From Apostichopus japonicus (taxonomy: Eukaryota > Echinodermata > Holothuroidea > Aspidochirotida > Stichopodidae), in assembly GCF_037975245.1 (NCBI RefSeq), contig NC_092574.1, forward strand, positions 5,634,713 to 5,698,712: a stretch of 64,000 nucleotides of DNA. Direction: 5' to 3'. A program made the position numbers and the translations under genes. This document shows, one piece after another, positions 27,701 to 38,158 of this stretch. The notes beneath the pieces are model-generated. The model did not search any database, was not told the DNA's origin, and worked only from the letters and a program-made list of their open reading frames with translations. The number at the start of each line of letters is the position of its first letter. Position 1 is the stretch's first letter.

Positions 27701-30700
27701 CAGTAGATTTCTTATGCACTGGCATTTTTTAGCGAGTGACTGTAATTCTAGGCCTGATACCTTAAACCTCTATAACGCTTCACCAATACTCAGTAATAAA
27801 TATTGCTAATTTATATATGACTCTGAGTAGTACATCTCTATGCCTTACAGTTTACTGGTATTGGTCAGTTTATCTGATGTTTATTCATTGTATCTCTCCA
27901 ATGTTTGTCCGTTTGTATATACTACAATGATGATTTTTAACTATATTTTCACATCTCTCTGTTGTTTCTTACAAAGCTCTATAGAGAAGGGTCAGCTGAA
28001 ATGAGTGACCAGCGGGTCGGTCAGATGCAGGACCGACTCATATCGGCCGAGAGGCAGAAGGAGGAAGCTTTGATGAAGATGGAGAGCTTAGAGAAGGAGA
28101 TTAAGAGAAAAGAATTGAGGTAAGATGAGAAGAGACCATGATAAGCATTTTAGTTTACATATCTTTAAATTAAAATTTGTTCACAACTGCAAGTGTGCGT
28201 CGCTCAAAAAACGTATTGAAAATATGTGAGAACACCTTATTTCCTTTATTACCTTATCTCACATATTGGGCATGCCTTGTTTCTCACATATTGGGCATGC
28301 CTTGTTTCTCACATATTGGGCATGCCTTGTTTCTCACATACTGGGCATGCCATTTTTCTCACATATTGGGGCATGCCTTGTTTCTCACATTTTGGGCATG
28401 CCTTGTTTCTCACATATTGGGCATGCCATTTTTCTCACATATTGGGCATGCTTTGTTTCTCACATATTGGGCATGCCTTGTTTCTCACATACTGGGCATG
28501 CCATTTTTCTCACATATTGGGGCATGCCTTGTTTCTCACATATTGGGCATGCCATTTTTCTCACATATTGGGCATGCCTTGTTTCTCACATACTGGGCAT
28601 GCCTTGTTTCTCACATATTGGGCATGCCTTGTTTCTCACATATTGGGCATGCCATGTTTCTCACATACTGGGCATGCCATTTTTCTCACATATTGGGCAT
28701 GCCTTGTTTCTCACATATTGGGCATGCCTTGTTTCTCACATATTGGGCATGCCATGTTTCTCACATATTGGGCATGCCATGTTTCTCACATATTGGGCAT
28801 GCCTTGTTTCTCATGCCTTGTTCCTGAAATCAGTCTTGCCCATGGTATTCCATGTGAGTTGACTAGAGCGATATTAAAATTCCTTTCTTTTTTTCTTTAA
28901 ATGTTTTTCATTTATCAAGCCATAATGACAAACAAACTCAGCTGTCAAATAAATACCAGGAGATGAGGCAACGGACGGAGAGAGCAACCAAAGAGGCGGA
29001 GGGCCTAGCGGAGGAGAAACTGAGGTTGATTCAGGAGGTGGACCGTCTCAAAAAGAACCAGACTGCGGTCCAGAAAGAAAGAGATTCTTCGGAGAGAAAG
29101 TTTAATAAAGAAGTAAGATTTCTTGAATAGAACTAACTACTTTTCCAGGAAATGATAGTTGAATTTAATGGTTGGTAATTGTACTAGAAAATAAATATTT
29201 CAACAAAACTTAAGATTATGTCTTGGTTTTCCTGACAAGTGAGTTGCTTTTTCCTATTTCTCTGTCTCCTTTTTTTTTCACCCTGAGCTTATCATTTCTT
29301 GAGCAAAATTTGGTCTGTTACTTATCTTGAAGGTTCTGCCTTTTACATACATACACAAATAACAGTTTCTTTTAGCTTTCGGTAATTTGAAATCGTTAAA
29401 TCTTTATTCCACAATTGCCAGAAAATGACTTTGTTTTTCCATTTTAGTTATCAGCCGTCCAACAAGAAATCATGTTGCTAAAGGCAGAATACGAGGCTAA
29501 GGTTGACAGCGTGGAAGAGAGCAGTCGTCAGTCGAGTCGAGAACTCCGTCAGATGTTAGCAACACATCAAAAAATCAGTGCCAAGTAAGTCTCAAGAATA
29601 ATTCACTTTCATTAAAATAAAAAAATTTAAAAAAGGATCTTTTTCTGTGTTTTATAGTTTTTTAGCTCAACTAGTTGAGCTATTGTCATGGCAATGCGTC
29701 TGGCCGTCAACAATTGCTCAAAGGCCTGCTGTTTGCAGGTTCTTTGATGAATCCTCATCAAACTTTGTCAGTTTGTAGCAGATATCAAGATCTTGAGTAA
29801 AATGGAGACAGGTTGTAGGTCAAAGGTCATTTGGGGTCAAGAGAGGTCAAAAAGTGAAATCACAAAAAAGCCTACTCCTCCTAGTGTTAATGTTGGATTT
29901 TCATGAAAGTCATCCATAGTGTCCAGTATATGATAGGTCATAATAGTTGTACTTTACTTACATGTCAAAGATCATTTGGGGTCACAAGGGGTCAAAATGT
30001 AAAATTCATTCAGGAGCCTATGGGTTTTGTTTAATGTTTTTGACTATGTGCAACATAGTTCTTGAAGGGCGCCAACATCTGTGCTTGCATCAGTTTGGGT
30101 TGCCAGGAAAATGAAAAATATAAGTTAAGTACAAATGGAAAAAACCTTTATAATGGACAGAGAATACTGTGAATATTAAAGATATGAACAAGAAAGTGTC
30201 AAGGATTGTATTTAAACATCGTTTTATGTAAAGAAATCAGTAAATGCTTTTGCAGAGCCTTGAGAGATTTATTTACCAAAATGTGAAAAATCTTGTTTCG
30301 TTCGTTGACAATGCTTGACAAGCACGGCAGTGTGGCCACAAATCCATTAGCGATTTCTCGAAAAGTAATCACGAAGTTTCCCGGAATCCTGATTTTATTT
30401 CCTGAAATAAAGATTGCCTGATTGATAAGGTACACTACAAGAAAAAATTATTTCCCGAAACGTTTCCTTAAATCGTTCCAATTTCCTGAAGTTTACCATT
30501 TTAGTAGTTGAGCTACAATGTCATTGACATTCAAGTTTTTAAAGTTTTATATCGAATTGACAGTATTCATATATCATTTGTAGGAATCACCTTTCGTTTG
30601 ACACCACTAATTCTAATATTTAGTCTCTTTGAACATTAAACCTTCCCACCCTGGCCCTCTGTCTGTCTCCCTTGTTTCAAGCAGCTTTTCCGGGTACGGT

Positions 30701-33700
30701 CAAGAAGTCTGCCAAAAACGATGCGTTATTTCCTACAATAAGATTACAGAAGATCAAACTATTAAATATGCACACCTAATTAAAATTTCACCGACCAAAG
30801 GTGTAAATGAGAGTGAGCAGTTACTCAATTTTGATTTAGTTTGCCCCATTTCGTCGATCAGACACTTTTTCATATTAGTATTAACCTCATTCACACAGCA
30901 AAACTTCAAGACTTTTCACTTTTACTTTAAATTAAGAAGTTCAGGTAATTTAACTTCATTGTCATGATATTTTAATAAAGAATAGCATCTCAAAATATGA
31001 TAAATATGAATTAAGAAAGCTCTTGTAATTCTTTGCATTATGCTGTTTTATGTACGTGACGCGTTATGTCTAATTTGTATGATATGTATGCATGTGAAAG
31101 TGTTTAGAAAATTGGGCTACCTATGGTTTGATCCTTTCTCTTTCAATGTTTAATATTTAATCACATACATAATGACCAAGCAGAGTCCTGTTTGTTGTAA
31201 TATTAAAATGAAATATGCACCATCATGCTTTTGCTACAATATCAAAGTATAAAAAAGTAACATTTGACTTGTGGGTTTCATTCTGTAGAGTTAATTTTCA
31301 TATTTTTTCTCACCCCTTTATATTACTAACAGGTTTAAGGAAGAGTGCAAGTCTTTGACTGCCAAATATGAATCCAAGCTGGCTGAAACCAGGTAAGTAT
31401 GGATGTTAAAAGACTGGAGTATGTATGTTAAAGGCTGGAGTTTGGATGTTAAAAGGCTGGAGTATGAATGTTAAAGGCTAGAGTATGGATGTTAAAAGGC
31501 TGGAGTATGGATGTTTAAAGGCTGGAGTATGGATGTTAAAAGGCTGGTGTATGGATGATAAAAGGCTGGTGTATGGATGTTAAAATGCTGTAGTATGGAT
31601 TTTAAAAGGCTAGAATATGGATGTTAAAAGGCTGGTGTATGGATGTTCAAAGGCTAGAGTATGGATGTTCAAAGGCTGGAGTATGGATGTTCAAATGCTG
31701 TAGTATGGATTTTAAAAGGCTGGAGTATGGATGATAAAAGGCTGGAGTATGGATTTTACAAGGCTAGAGTATGGATGTTCAAAGGCTGGAGTATGGATGT
31801 TCAAAGGCTGGAGTATGAATGTTTAAAGGTTAAGAGTATGGATGTTAAGAGGCTTGAGTATGGATGTTATATTCTAGTCATATAGTAGTATAGATATTTG
31901 TGATAGCTAGTGATAGCCGACAATTCAGAACAATGTTTGACTCAGGATTGGATTGGCATGTTACATATGATATAGATCACGCAGGAGTGACCAAGCAGGC
32001 TTGGAGGATGAAATTTGCAGCTATCTGGGACGGGATGTAAACAAATAACTGTGGTACTATCTTGCACATATTTGGAAATCACCTCACTGAAAATTCTTTC
32101 ATGGTCTAATCACACCCAAAAAAATAGGGACATTGAAAAAAATATTTATAGCATGCTCTACAAATTCAACAGTATTTCTATAAAAAGTATTATTATAAGA
32201 AAAATATCATTTTTCATGTTGGAGAGAGGACACTTCTGTTGAATTGCTGAAACATTTTTGGTTTAGTGAAATTGTCATAACAAACGTATCAAAACATTAT
32301 GCGTGGCAGAAAGCAAGGCAACCAAATGATGTTGTTTTTCTTCAAGTCCTGTAACCTGATCCGTAATCTCATTCCCAGCTCTCAGCTCGCAAGATTAAAG
32401 AAGAGGAACGATGACCTTTCACAACAGCTATCGCAATCAAGAGAAGTGGTTTTACAGGTCTGTTTAAATGGAATTATAAACTCTGTGTTGGTAACATGTC
32501 TAGGAATGTAACTATAAAAGTGGTTAGAGGTGGGGACCTGCCTCCAACTATCTCATTCAAGAGAAGTCAGTTTAGAGGTGTGTTGAAGGAATTATTGACT
32601 CTGTATTGTCACATTGCCAGGAGATTGTGTAAAACCAGGTCAAAGTGGAGGGGGGAGGGGGGGGGGGTGGGAGAGTGAGAATGGTAAATTGGTATCTGCT
32701 GGCCTGCCTTAAACTGATTATGTTGTACTTTTTGTGGTAAATTAAAGTGAGTTTGCTTTAAGGATTTTGAACATAATTGTAAAATATCGTTATATTACAT
32801 ATTTTAGGAGAGAAAATTTCCCATTTTTTTTTACTTTTCAAGACCAACATTTTCTGTGCAACTATGCCCTTTTAGAAATATTTGAGATTAAATATGATAA
32901 AGTCTTTAATACTTCTTATTAATTTGTAATTAATTTTATCATATCTAGCGCTCGTCACTCGTTCATTTCTTTTACTTTGAAATCTTCACAGGCAGAGCAA
33001 CGTCTTTCACAGCAGTTGAGTGTGAATCGAAAGCTTAGCCAATCAGCAGCTGAACATGAACATAGAGCTGATGAATTATTCATGAAGGTGAGATCCGTTG
33101 AGGTTACATAAGAGAAGTTTACATTATTGTTAAAGATCTAACATCCCAGACAACAAAAGTTGTTTTTTTTTTCTCCAAAATTTACTGTATCATTTTTATG
33201 CATAATAATAGCATGTATGATCAGAAAGATGAGAAGTTTTAAATTCTTTAGGAGGGTATATTGTAAAAGTATAGTCACTAAAATCATTATGAGTGATACA
33301 CTGTGAGTGGCATCACAATGTGTGACATCACAGTGAGTGACATCACATTGAGCAGCATCACAGTGTGTGACATGACATTGAGTGACATCACATTAAGCAG
33401 CATCACAGTGTGTGGCATCACAATGAATGACATCACATTAAGCAGCATCACAGTGTGTGACATGACACTGAATCCCATCACATTGAGCAGCATCACAGTG
33501 TGTGACATGACATTGAGTGACATCACATTAAGCAGCATCACAGTGCGTGGCATCACAATGAATGACATCACATTGAGCAGCATCACAGTGTGTGACATGA
33601 CACTGAATCCCATCACATTGAGCAGCATCACAGTGGGTGACATGACAATGAATGACATCACATTGAGCAGCACAACAATGTGTGACAAATGGTCAATGGA

Positions 33701-34703
33701 AGATGTTCCTGTCTATTGTTTCCATATACAGTTATTTTTTGTACCTATTGACTGTTGCTTTAAATAACAATTTTCAATATACTTCTGCAAATATTGCAAT
33801 AAGTAAGGGAATTGTCTTCACCTCCTCCTACCAGCCACCAATACAACTATTTTTCTAGCTCACATTACTTTTTTTTCTTGTTCTAACACTGATGTATCCC
33901 AAGAAATCACAAGGTCTATTGGTTTCATTTCTTCTAGCTTGCCGAACAGGGTGCTACTGAAAAAAGACTCTTACAGGAGAAGAAATATTTTGAAAGAGAA
34001 ATGAACAGAGTGAGGCAGGATAAAACCTACCCACGGAGGTAAAACAAAATCACTTTTCTGATTCTGTGCTCGAATTATGAATAATAGCTCAGGTGAAAGA
34101 ATGTTAGCATAGCAACTTTGGGTTGGTAGTAAAATTCAAAAATGAATTCATCTTTTTTTATGTTAAGTTTTACAAGTCAGCAGAAAGACTGTTTCTCAAC
34201 ATTTGAGCATAGCATAACGAATAAGGCTTGAAAGTTGGTTGAAAAATGAATTTGAATAGCATTTCAATTCTAGTAATGTATTGACAATAATATTATAGAA
34301 ATTCTCTAAATTATACATGCTGAAGCTCTGTGCGTGTACCTTGCATTTTTCAATATTATTTGGAGCAATTATTGTTGCGAGTAATTTTTACTCAAATACA
34401 GTGTATCACTGTTAGGAAGCAACACCATCTTAGTAAGGCATAAAATGAAAGAAGTTAACAACGAAAGTGTAAACCAAATTCGAAAGAGCAAGGAATGTTT
34501 GTTTCTTCAAAAACCGACATAAAGAGAAAGAAATTGAGAATTGTAATATTTCACACAGATCCAACACCAGCAGTGCCAGGAATTCCTTGAATGAGGGCAG
34601 CAGACGTGACCAAAGGGCAGGCGGTATCAATGGACGTCAACGTGAGATATCCGACTTCCGTTCGTCGTCACTGGATAGCGAACATTCCTCAGCTGATATT
34701 TGA
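15707..34703 (+). CDS. SCLT1: SCLT1-like distal appendage coiled-coil protein; complete, 20 exons, 749 aa
   Basis: Exons: 15707-15758, 15825-15892, 16362-16414, 17154-17226, 17810-17865, 19580-19706, 20462-20533, 21735-22013, 22736-22914, 23626-23716, 25700-25870, 26892-26966, 27977-28119, 28920-29112, 29448-29584, 31333-31392, 32379-32457, 32992-33087, 33938-34038, 34559-34703 (stop TGA). The sum is 2250 nt and all phases join with GT-AG introns. SCLT1 sits at centriole distal appendages with CEP83, CEP89, CEP164 and FBF1 and is needed for ciliogenesis. Landmarks that match vertebrate SCLT1 as I remember it: ILTPLILEYDSE followed by LAKENERLQTELK near the N-terminus; EKEAALDLW; ALIREKQK through RKQCNMNISKLMDEIQALE; EIERLLREKRAVEEELEN LYREG; SSRELRQMLATHQK. 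It is predicted coiled coil almost throughout, with no signal peptide or membrane segment. The C-terminus ends in a Ser/Arg-rich tail not obvious in the human protein. It is slightly longer than human SCLT1 (688 aa). Exon 1 is the least certain part. Confidence 0.93.
16034..16286 (+). mobile_element. tRNA-derived SINE, family 1, single copy
   Basis: A tRNA-like head at about 16060-16126 has an A-box-like segment TCTCAGTGGTTAACGC and a B-box-like segment TGTTCGAGTCACTCC, as in Pol III tRNA promoters. A non-tRNA body follows and ends in ATCTAAAATACATACA. The same unit, reversed and doubled, is at 23131-23582. It lies in intron 2 of the SCLT1-like gene. The tRNA head is too degenerate to be a functional tRNA. 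Confidence 0.75.
18236..18380 (+). mobile_element. tRNA-derived SINE, family 2, 5' fragment with partial B box
   Basis: The segment starts with a tRNA-like A-box region (GTGGTCAAATGGTTAAGG), then CTGGCCAGATCACAGCGTTG and TGTCCTTGGTCAAGG. The order matches the full copy at 36836-37128, but about 20 bases around the B box are missing. It lies in intron 5 of the SCLT1-like gene. Confidence 0.6.
19997..20116 (+). repeat. Two tandem copies of a 60-bp unit
   Basis: The words CCTGCCCCTTCCCAAT and CTATATGTGCTGTAACATG repeat with 60-bp spacing. The two copies differ at only a few bases, so this is a recent duplication in intron 6 of the SCLT1-like gene. Confidence 0.8.
21158..21734 (+). mobile_element. 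5'-truncated non-LTR retrotransposon, C-terminal end of the reverse transcriptase ORF plus 3' tail
   Basis: The reading frame ending at the TAA near 21535 has the classic order of a LINE ORF2 C-terminal region: LWLPVSQRIRF, LLLVFKCQNNMAPPYL, LIHLYQSTRVLRS, SYGNRAFCVAGPRLWDELPA, TFKLKLKTYLF. This is the region after the reverse transcriptase core in CR1/L2-like elements. The tail runs through ACGCTTTATAAAATAAATTATTATT. The 5' part is missing, as expected from incomplete reverse transcription. It lies in intron 7 of the SCLT1-like gene, and its tail ends about five bases before exon 8. Confidence 0.85.
23131..23582 (-). mobile_element. tRNA-derived SINE, family 1, tandem dimer
   Basis: Two copies of the family 1 unit lie head to tail on the minus strand, one with its tRNA-like head near 23582 and the other near 23368. 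They are joined by a linker that also precedes the head of the single copy at 16034. The body near 23143-23190 ends exactly like the single copy. It lies in intron 9 of the SCLT1-like gene. Confidence 0.75.
23730..24612 (+). repeat. 86-bp minisatellite, about 10 copies
   Basis: TGTACAGTCACTG recurs at 86-bp spacing (for example 23761, 23847, 23933). Each unit also carries ATACCTGGTTAGCTCTGTG and GACAAGATAAATTTGATG. The array starts only a few bases after the donor of exon 10 of the SCLT1-like gene (23716). Confidence 0.9.
25077..25620. mobile_element. Inverted-repeat element related to the 54.6 kb copy, between direct repeats
   Basis: The core at about 25183-25538 matches 54612-54968 over most of its length, from ACTCGCCCCAAACCGTG to GCGAGTCTTCACACCCTTTA. 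Its left end is truncated. A segment of about 85 bp starting CCCTTTAATAGTAC is present on both sides (25077 and 25532, offset 455 bp), so the region is a partial tandem duplication. It sits in intron 10 of the SCLT1-like gene, ending about 80 bp before exon 11. Confidence 0.65.
26053..26356 (+). repeat. 76-bp minisatellite, about 4 copies
   Basis: GACCCCTCCATAGC preceded by ATGTCACCA and GTTTTAGATG recurs at 76-bp spacing (for example GCACGTCATC at 26125 and 26201). It lies in intron 11 of the SCLT1-like gene. Confidence 0.85.
28256..28815 (+). repeat. 25-bp minisatellite, about 22 copies
   Basis: The unit is TCTCACATATTGGGCATGCC plus TTGTT or a variant. The spacing is 25 bp, with a few copies gaining a base. 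Because the unit contains no stop codon in any forward frame, all three forward frames stay open for about 200 codons; these are not genes. It lies in intron 13 of the SCLT1-like gene. Confidence 0.95.
29655..30530 (+). repeat. Probable interspersed repeat with AGGTCA direct repeats
   Basis: The segment opens with AGCTCAACTAGTTGAGCTAT and contains GGTCAAAGGTCATTTGGGG words. A related word, TAGTTGAGCTACAATGTCAT, closes it near 30505-30530. I see no coding sequence. It fills intron 15 of the SCLT1-like gene. That it is a dispersed family is my inference from its style. Confidence 0.4.
29817..29829 (+). promoter_or_regulatory. DR1-type nuclear receptor half-site pair
   Basis: AGGTCA-A-AGGTCA is an exact direct repeat with one-base spacing, the consensus bound by RXR heterodimers and HNF4. 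It lies in intronic repeat DNA, so function is not shown. The same arrangement occurs at 92-104. Confidence 0.3.
31395..31870 (+). repeat. 22-bp minisatellite, about 21 copies
   Basis: The unit is GGATGTTAAAAGGCTGGAGT plus AT, with single-base variants. The array begins a few bases after the donor of exon 16 of the SCLT1-like gene (31392). Confidence 0.92.
33290..33690 (+). repeat. 15-bp minisatellite with 45-bp higher order, rich in TGACATCA
   Basis: Units such as GTGACATCACATTGA repeat every 15 bp, with a 45-bp supercycle alternating CATCACAGTGTGTGA, CATGACATTGAGTGA and CATCACATTAAGCAG. Because the period is a multiple of three, both strands stay open for more than 130 codons; these are not genes. 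It lies in intron 18 of the SCLT1-like gene. Confidence 0.92.
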
Positions 34704-36833
34704 CACTCCAAAACCCGAACTTGTAAATTGGAAGTATTTTACAGCAAACGTTTTCCTGTGAAAAAGTTTTAAATAGTTTTTCAAATTTTAACATGGGTTT
34801 TAGAATTCTTTAGAGAGATGTTTTGATGAAAGCAATATGCCATTTATGCAAGGACTTATTTCCGAGAACAGAACACACCAGAGTGTGACCAGTTTTCATA
34901 GAATAACAGATTTTACCCAGTGTTGGTTTCCAAAAAGCCCCCAAAAAAAAGCAGATATTGTCATTCATAAACGTGTTATGTGCATACATCTTTACATCGG
35001 CAAGTCTAAACAAATTTGTTATTATTTTATCGTCCAAAAATGTTAGTATTATGCAATATTCTCTCTCATGACTTTTTCATGAATATTCATTCATTAACAT
35101 CCCCAGCAATTTCCCTCACCTTGAAAGTAACAAACATTGTTTTTAATATATTACAACTAGGGTTTGGCTCAGTTTGTTAATTTTTTTTTTTTTTACAATT
35201 TTTCTGGTACGTATTTATTAGTTCCAATTCCAAATTGCATCTGAAAACATATTCAATTTAGTTTCTTAAAATTTTGATTTGAAATTTTTCAACAATTGTT
35301 GTGTGCTATGTAGATTTTGCCTTTATTTACAGCAATCCCTGCAGGTCCTTGAGAATATCAGTTTATTTTGCCACTAAAAGTTAAAACTAATTTGTTTATA
35401 AATACAAGACATTATCCTTTGCTGTACTACTCATGTACACATTTCTATCCCATGTATCACTAAGTGGTCAGATTGTTTGTAGTAATAGCAGGAACCACTC
35501 ATAAATCAGATTAAGTGGCATTTATACCACTTAAAATTTGATGCAATAACTCCTTTCATTTCAAATTTATTTAATGCCATTCTTATCTCAGTATTAGAAT
35601 TTGAGCTGTCAATCGCTTTACAAACTTAGAATTGACCCATTTTAAACCTTGTTATTGTACTTGGATATGATCTAAATGCATGATATTGCATCTTAGGCCC
35701 TATTTATAGTGTAAATCTCTTAAAAGATTGATCAGGTATTCTGTTGAGACTGACCATTTGTACATTCCCACATATCTGTTAGTGTGTGTTTTCTAATTTG
35801 TATTCAGTATAATGTTGCTTTTGTTGTGTAATACTTCATCTGTATCACCTTGTATTCACGTAGTTGCTAGAAGTCTCTTTATTCTTATTGCTATTCTGCC
35901 TTGAATTATTGCTTAAAGTGTCCTGAACTATAGGACTGTTGTTATTGCTTTTGTTACCATTCTGCTACAGGGTTTATCATGAGCCTCATGAGTTCATGTC
36001 TCCTTGTGAAGTTGTGATTCACAGTTCCCAAGGACAGTTTAACCTTTGCAAAAGTTGCTTTTCTCACAATTGTTATTTTATCCTGTTAATAATTATCTTA
36101 CAGACCTTGCTAAGTTACAGTAGTAAGTTTCCCTGTACTACAGAATTTAATGTTAACGCTCACAAAGTGGAAGTATACTGCTAGGTCATCGTAAGGTTCT
36201 GATTTTGACATATGTTCCGTGCGACTCTGGGCTACGGTAAAAGGTTCTTGTAGTCAGTGTAAGTACTGTTAACTTGTTTCCGTTTGGTATTCTCATAATT
36301 GTTAGTATTCTTATATCATCATTCTCATACATTTGTCTTAAATTGAACTTTAATATTCATCCACATATTTTGCATCTGTTTCTCTTTAAATATGTGCGGC
36401 ACATGTCAAACCCTCCAGGGGTTGCTTTGAAACAAATTTTACTTTTTTCCAAGGGATCACTAAATCCTCTTTAGAAATGTCAAACTATGATTTGAGTTGT
36501 CGTTTAGCACATTTCGATTACTTATACTAATATCATCTTCAGCTCTTTTCACATTTAGTTTGCTGAACTAGGAACCTTTCATTATGGCTTCTTGGGAGCT
36601 TTTAAGTTAATATGTCTCTGTGACTGACAGATCCTGTAAAGGTTCTAGTGTCTAGGGTGTATTAAATAGGTCCACATTTTGCATAGTCAATTTGTGAATG
36701 GAGAAATGTAACCACGTTTAATAGCATAATAAGGAATGTCAGTATCGCTAATGCCAACCATAGCTGATACTTGTGTGATGTCATTATAAGGTCATAAAAG
36801 TGAGGTGTAAAATGCAGAGTTATGGTTGGTGCA
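34704..36833 (+). other. 3' flank and probable 3' UTR of the SCLT1-like gene
   Basis: AT-rich sequence follows the stop codon. I see no further exon with good splice signals. No AATAAA occurs before the SINE tail at about 36847; the next one is at 37632-37637, so the 3' UTR may be long or use a variant signal. Confidence 0.4.
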
Positions 36834-36835
36834 AA

Positions 36836-37128
36836 ATAATAATAATAATAAAAATACTGAGGATTTATAAAGCGCAGACATATCCACCGATAACGCTGCT
36901 CAAGGCGCATAGGAATATTACCCTGTCAAACTTATCATGGCAGCAGCTAAACGATGCCCAATTGACAGTTTAACTCACAGGTCACCATTTATACACCTGG
37001 GTGAAGAGAGGCAATGGAGATAAAGTGCCTTGCCCAAGGACACAACTCAATGATCTGGCCAGGACTCGAAACCTGCAAACCTTAGATCACAAGTCCACTG
37101 CCCTAACCACTTGAACCACAACGCTCTC
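36836..37128 (-). mobile_element. tRNA-derived SINE, family 2, full-length
   Basis: On the minus strand it has an A-box-like GTGGTTCAAGTGGTTAGGGC, a B-box-like GGTTTCGAGTCC, a body with CTGGCCAGATCATTGAGTTG and TGTCCTTGGGCAAGGCAC, and a 3' end GCGCTTTATAAATCCTCAG followed by a TTATT-type repeat tail. The tail resembles the 3' end of the non-LTR element at 21.7 kb, as expected when a SINE borrows a LINE's tail. Confidence 0.85.
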
Positions 37129-37886
37129 ATAAAAATGCAATTAGTGGACTCTTTGGTTTCCTGACAAGCCAAAGGAATGTTTGTTAATATTATTTTTTCA
37201 AGTGTGGATTTTTGACAGATCACATGTTGTCCAGTGTTAGCATAATGTCCTTGTATTTTTGCAAATAGTCACACTGTTGGCTGTTAAGTCATTAACATCA
37301 GGTTTGATCAATTTCAGAGTCACTCTTCAATAGATCATCACAAGTTTAACTAAACTGTTTGGCATAGGAGACGACTGCAAAGTTTCTAACTACACGAATA
37401 CATTCCCGAGACAACTCCATGATATTGTCACAGTATTGTGTTAGGACAGTCATTAAATACTATAAAACATATATATGCAAAATACCTGACCTGTTCATCT
37501 CAGGTTTCAATCGGTTGATAAATGTTATCGTTGTAATGTAGCTTTTGTATATTTTGGCACGTAAAGTAATGAACATATTTGTGTGATAAATTAATCTCTT
37601 GCATTAATTATATTCACAAAGCCCTGTCATAAATAAATGATTTGAATATAAAAGGATTGTTCAGTTATGTAGATTTTATCAATCGTTTATTCTTTCATAT
37701 TCTAAGTAAAGTTAATAATAAGTAATTAATTAATGAATTGTAACAGGATAGGATATTGACTTTGTGCTGTATATATAATTACCTGTGGAAACGACACTAC
37801 GTAAATGTATTATCATTGATTAGTAGTGACCCGTCTGTTAATACCTAAGTTGTTATGGTGCTACTAGTAAAGGGGGTACAAGCCTG

Positions 37887-38158
37887 TCCAGGAAGCGTAT
37901 TTTTTTTTCCCAGGATGCACGTGGGTTTCAGGTTTTTCAGGAATTTACAAATTCGTTTGAAATCAGAGTTAGGGTTTAGAAAGTGGGTTAGGGATCCAAT
38001 TTCTACGAAAATGGAGGATTGTCGTTCATAATCTGGGGTCAAAACTAGGAAAAAAGATTCAGAACATGTTTTTTGAAAAAGCGTCACATGTTTGGAATCC
38101 AGGGATTTGATTGGCCGATGCCCACGTTTGTCTGGGAAAAAAAAATACGCGTCCAGGA
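37887..38158. mobile_element. Inverted-repeat element with a 19-bp perfect arm
   Basis: GCGTATTTTTTTTTCCCAG near 37893 and CTGGGAAAAAAAAATACGC near 38132-38150 are exact reverse complements. Flanking words TCCAGGA and an ACGTGGG/CCCACGT pair extend the arms imperfectly to about 40 bp. There is no coding content and no clear target duplication. Confidence 0.6.

Noticed and set aside
28177..28900. Three overlapping frames of about 200 codons
   Set aside because: They are produced by the stop-free 25-bp minisatellite in an intron of the SCLT1-like gene.
33287..33767. Long frames on both strands of about 130-150 codons
   Set aside because: They are produced by the 15-bp repeat, whose period is a multiple of three.
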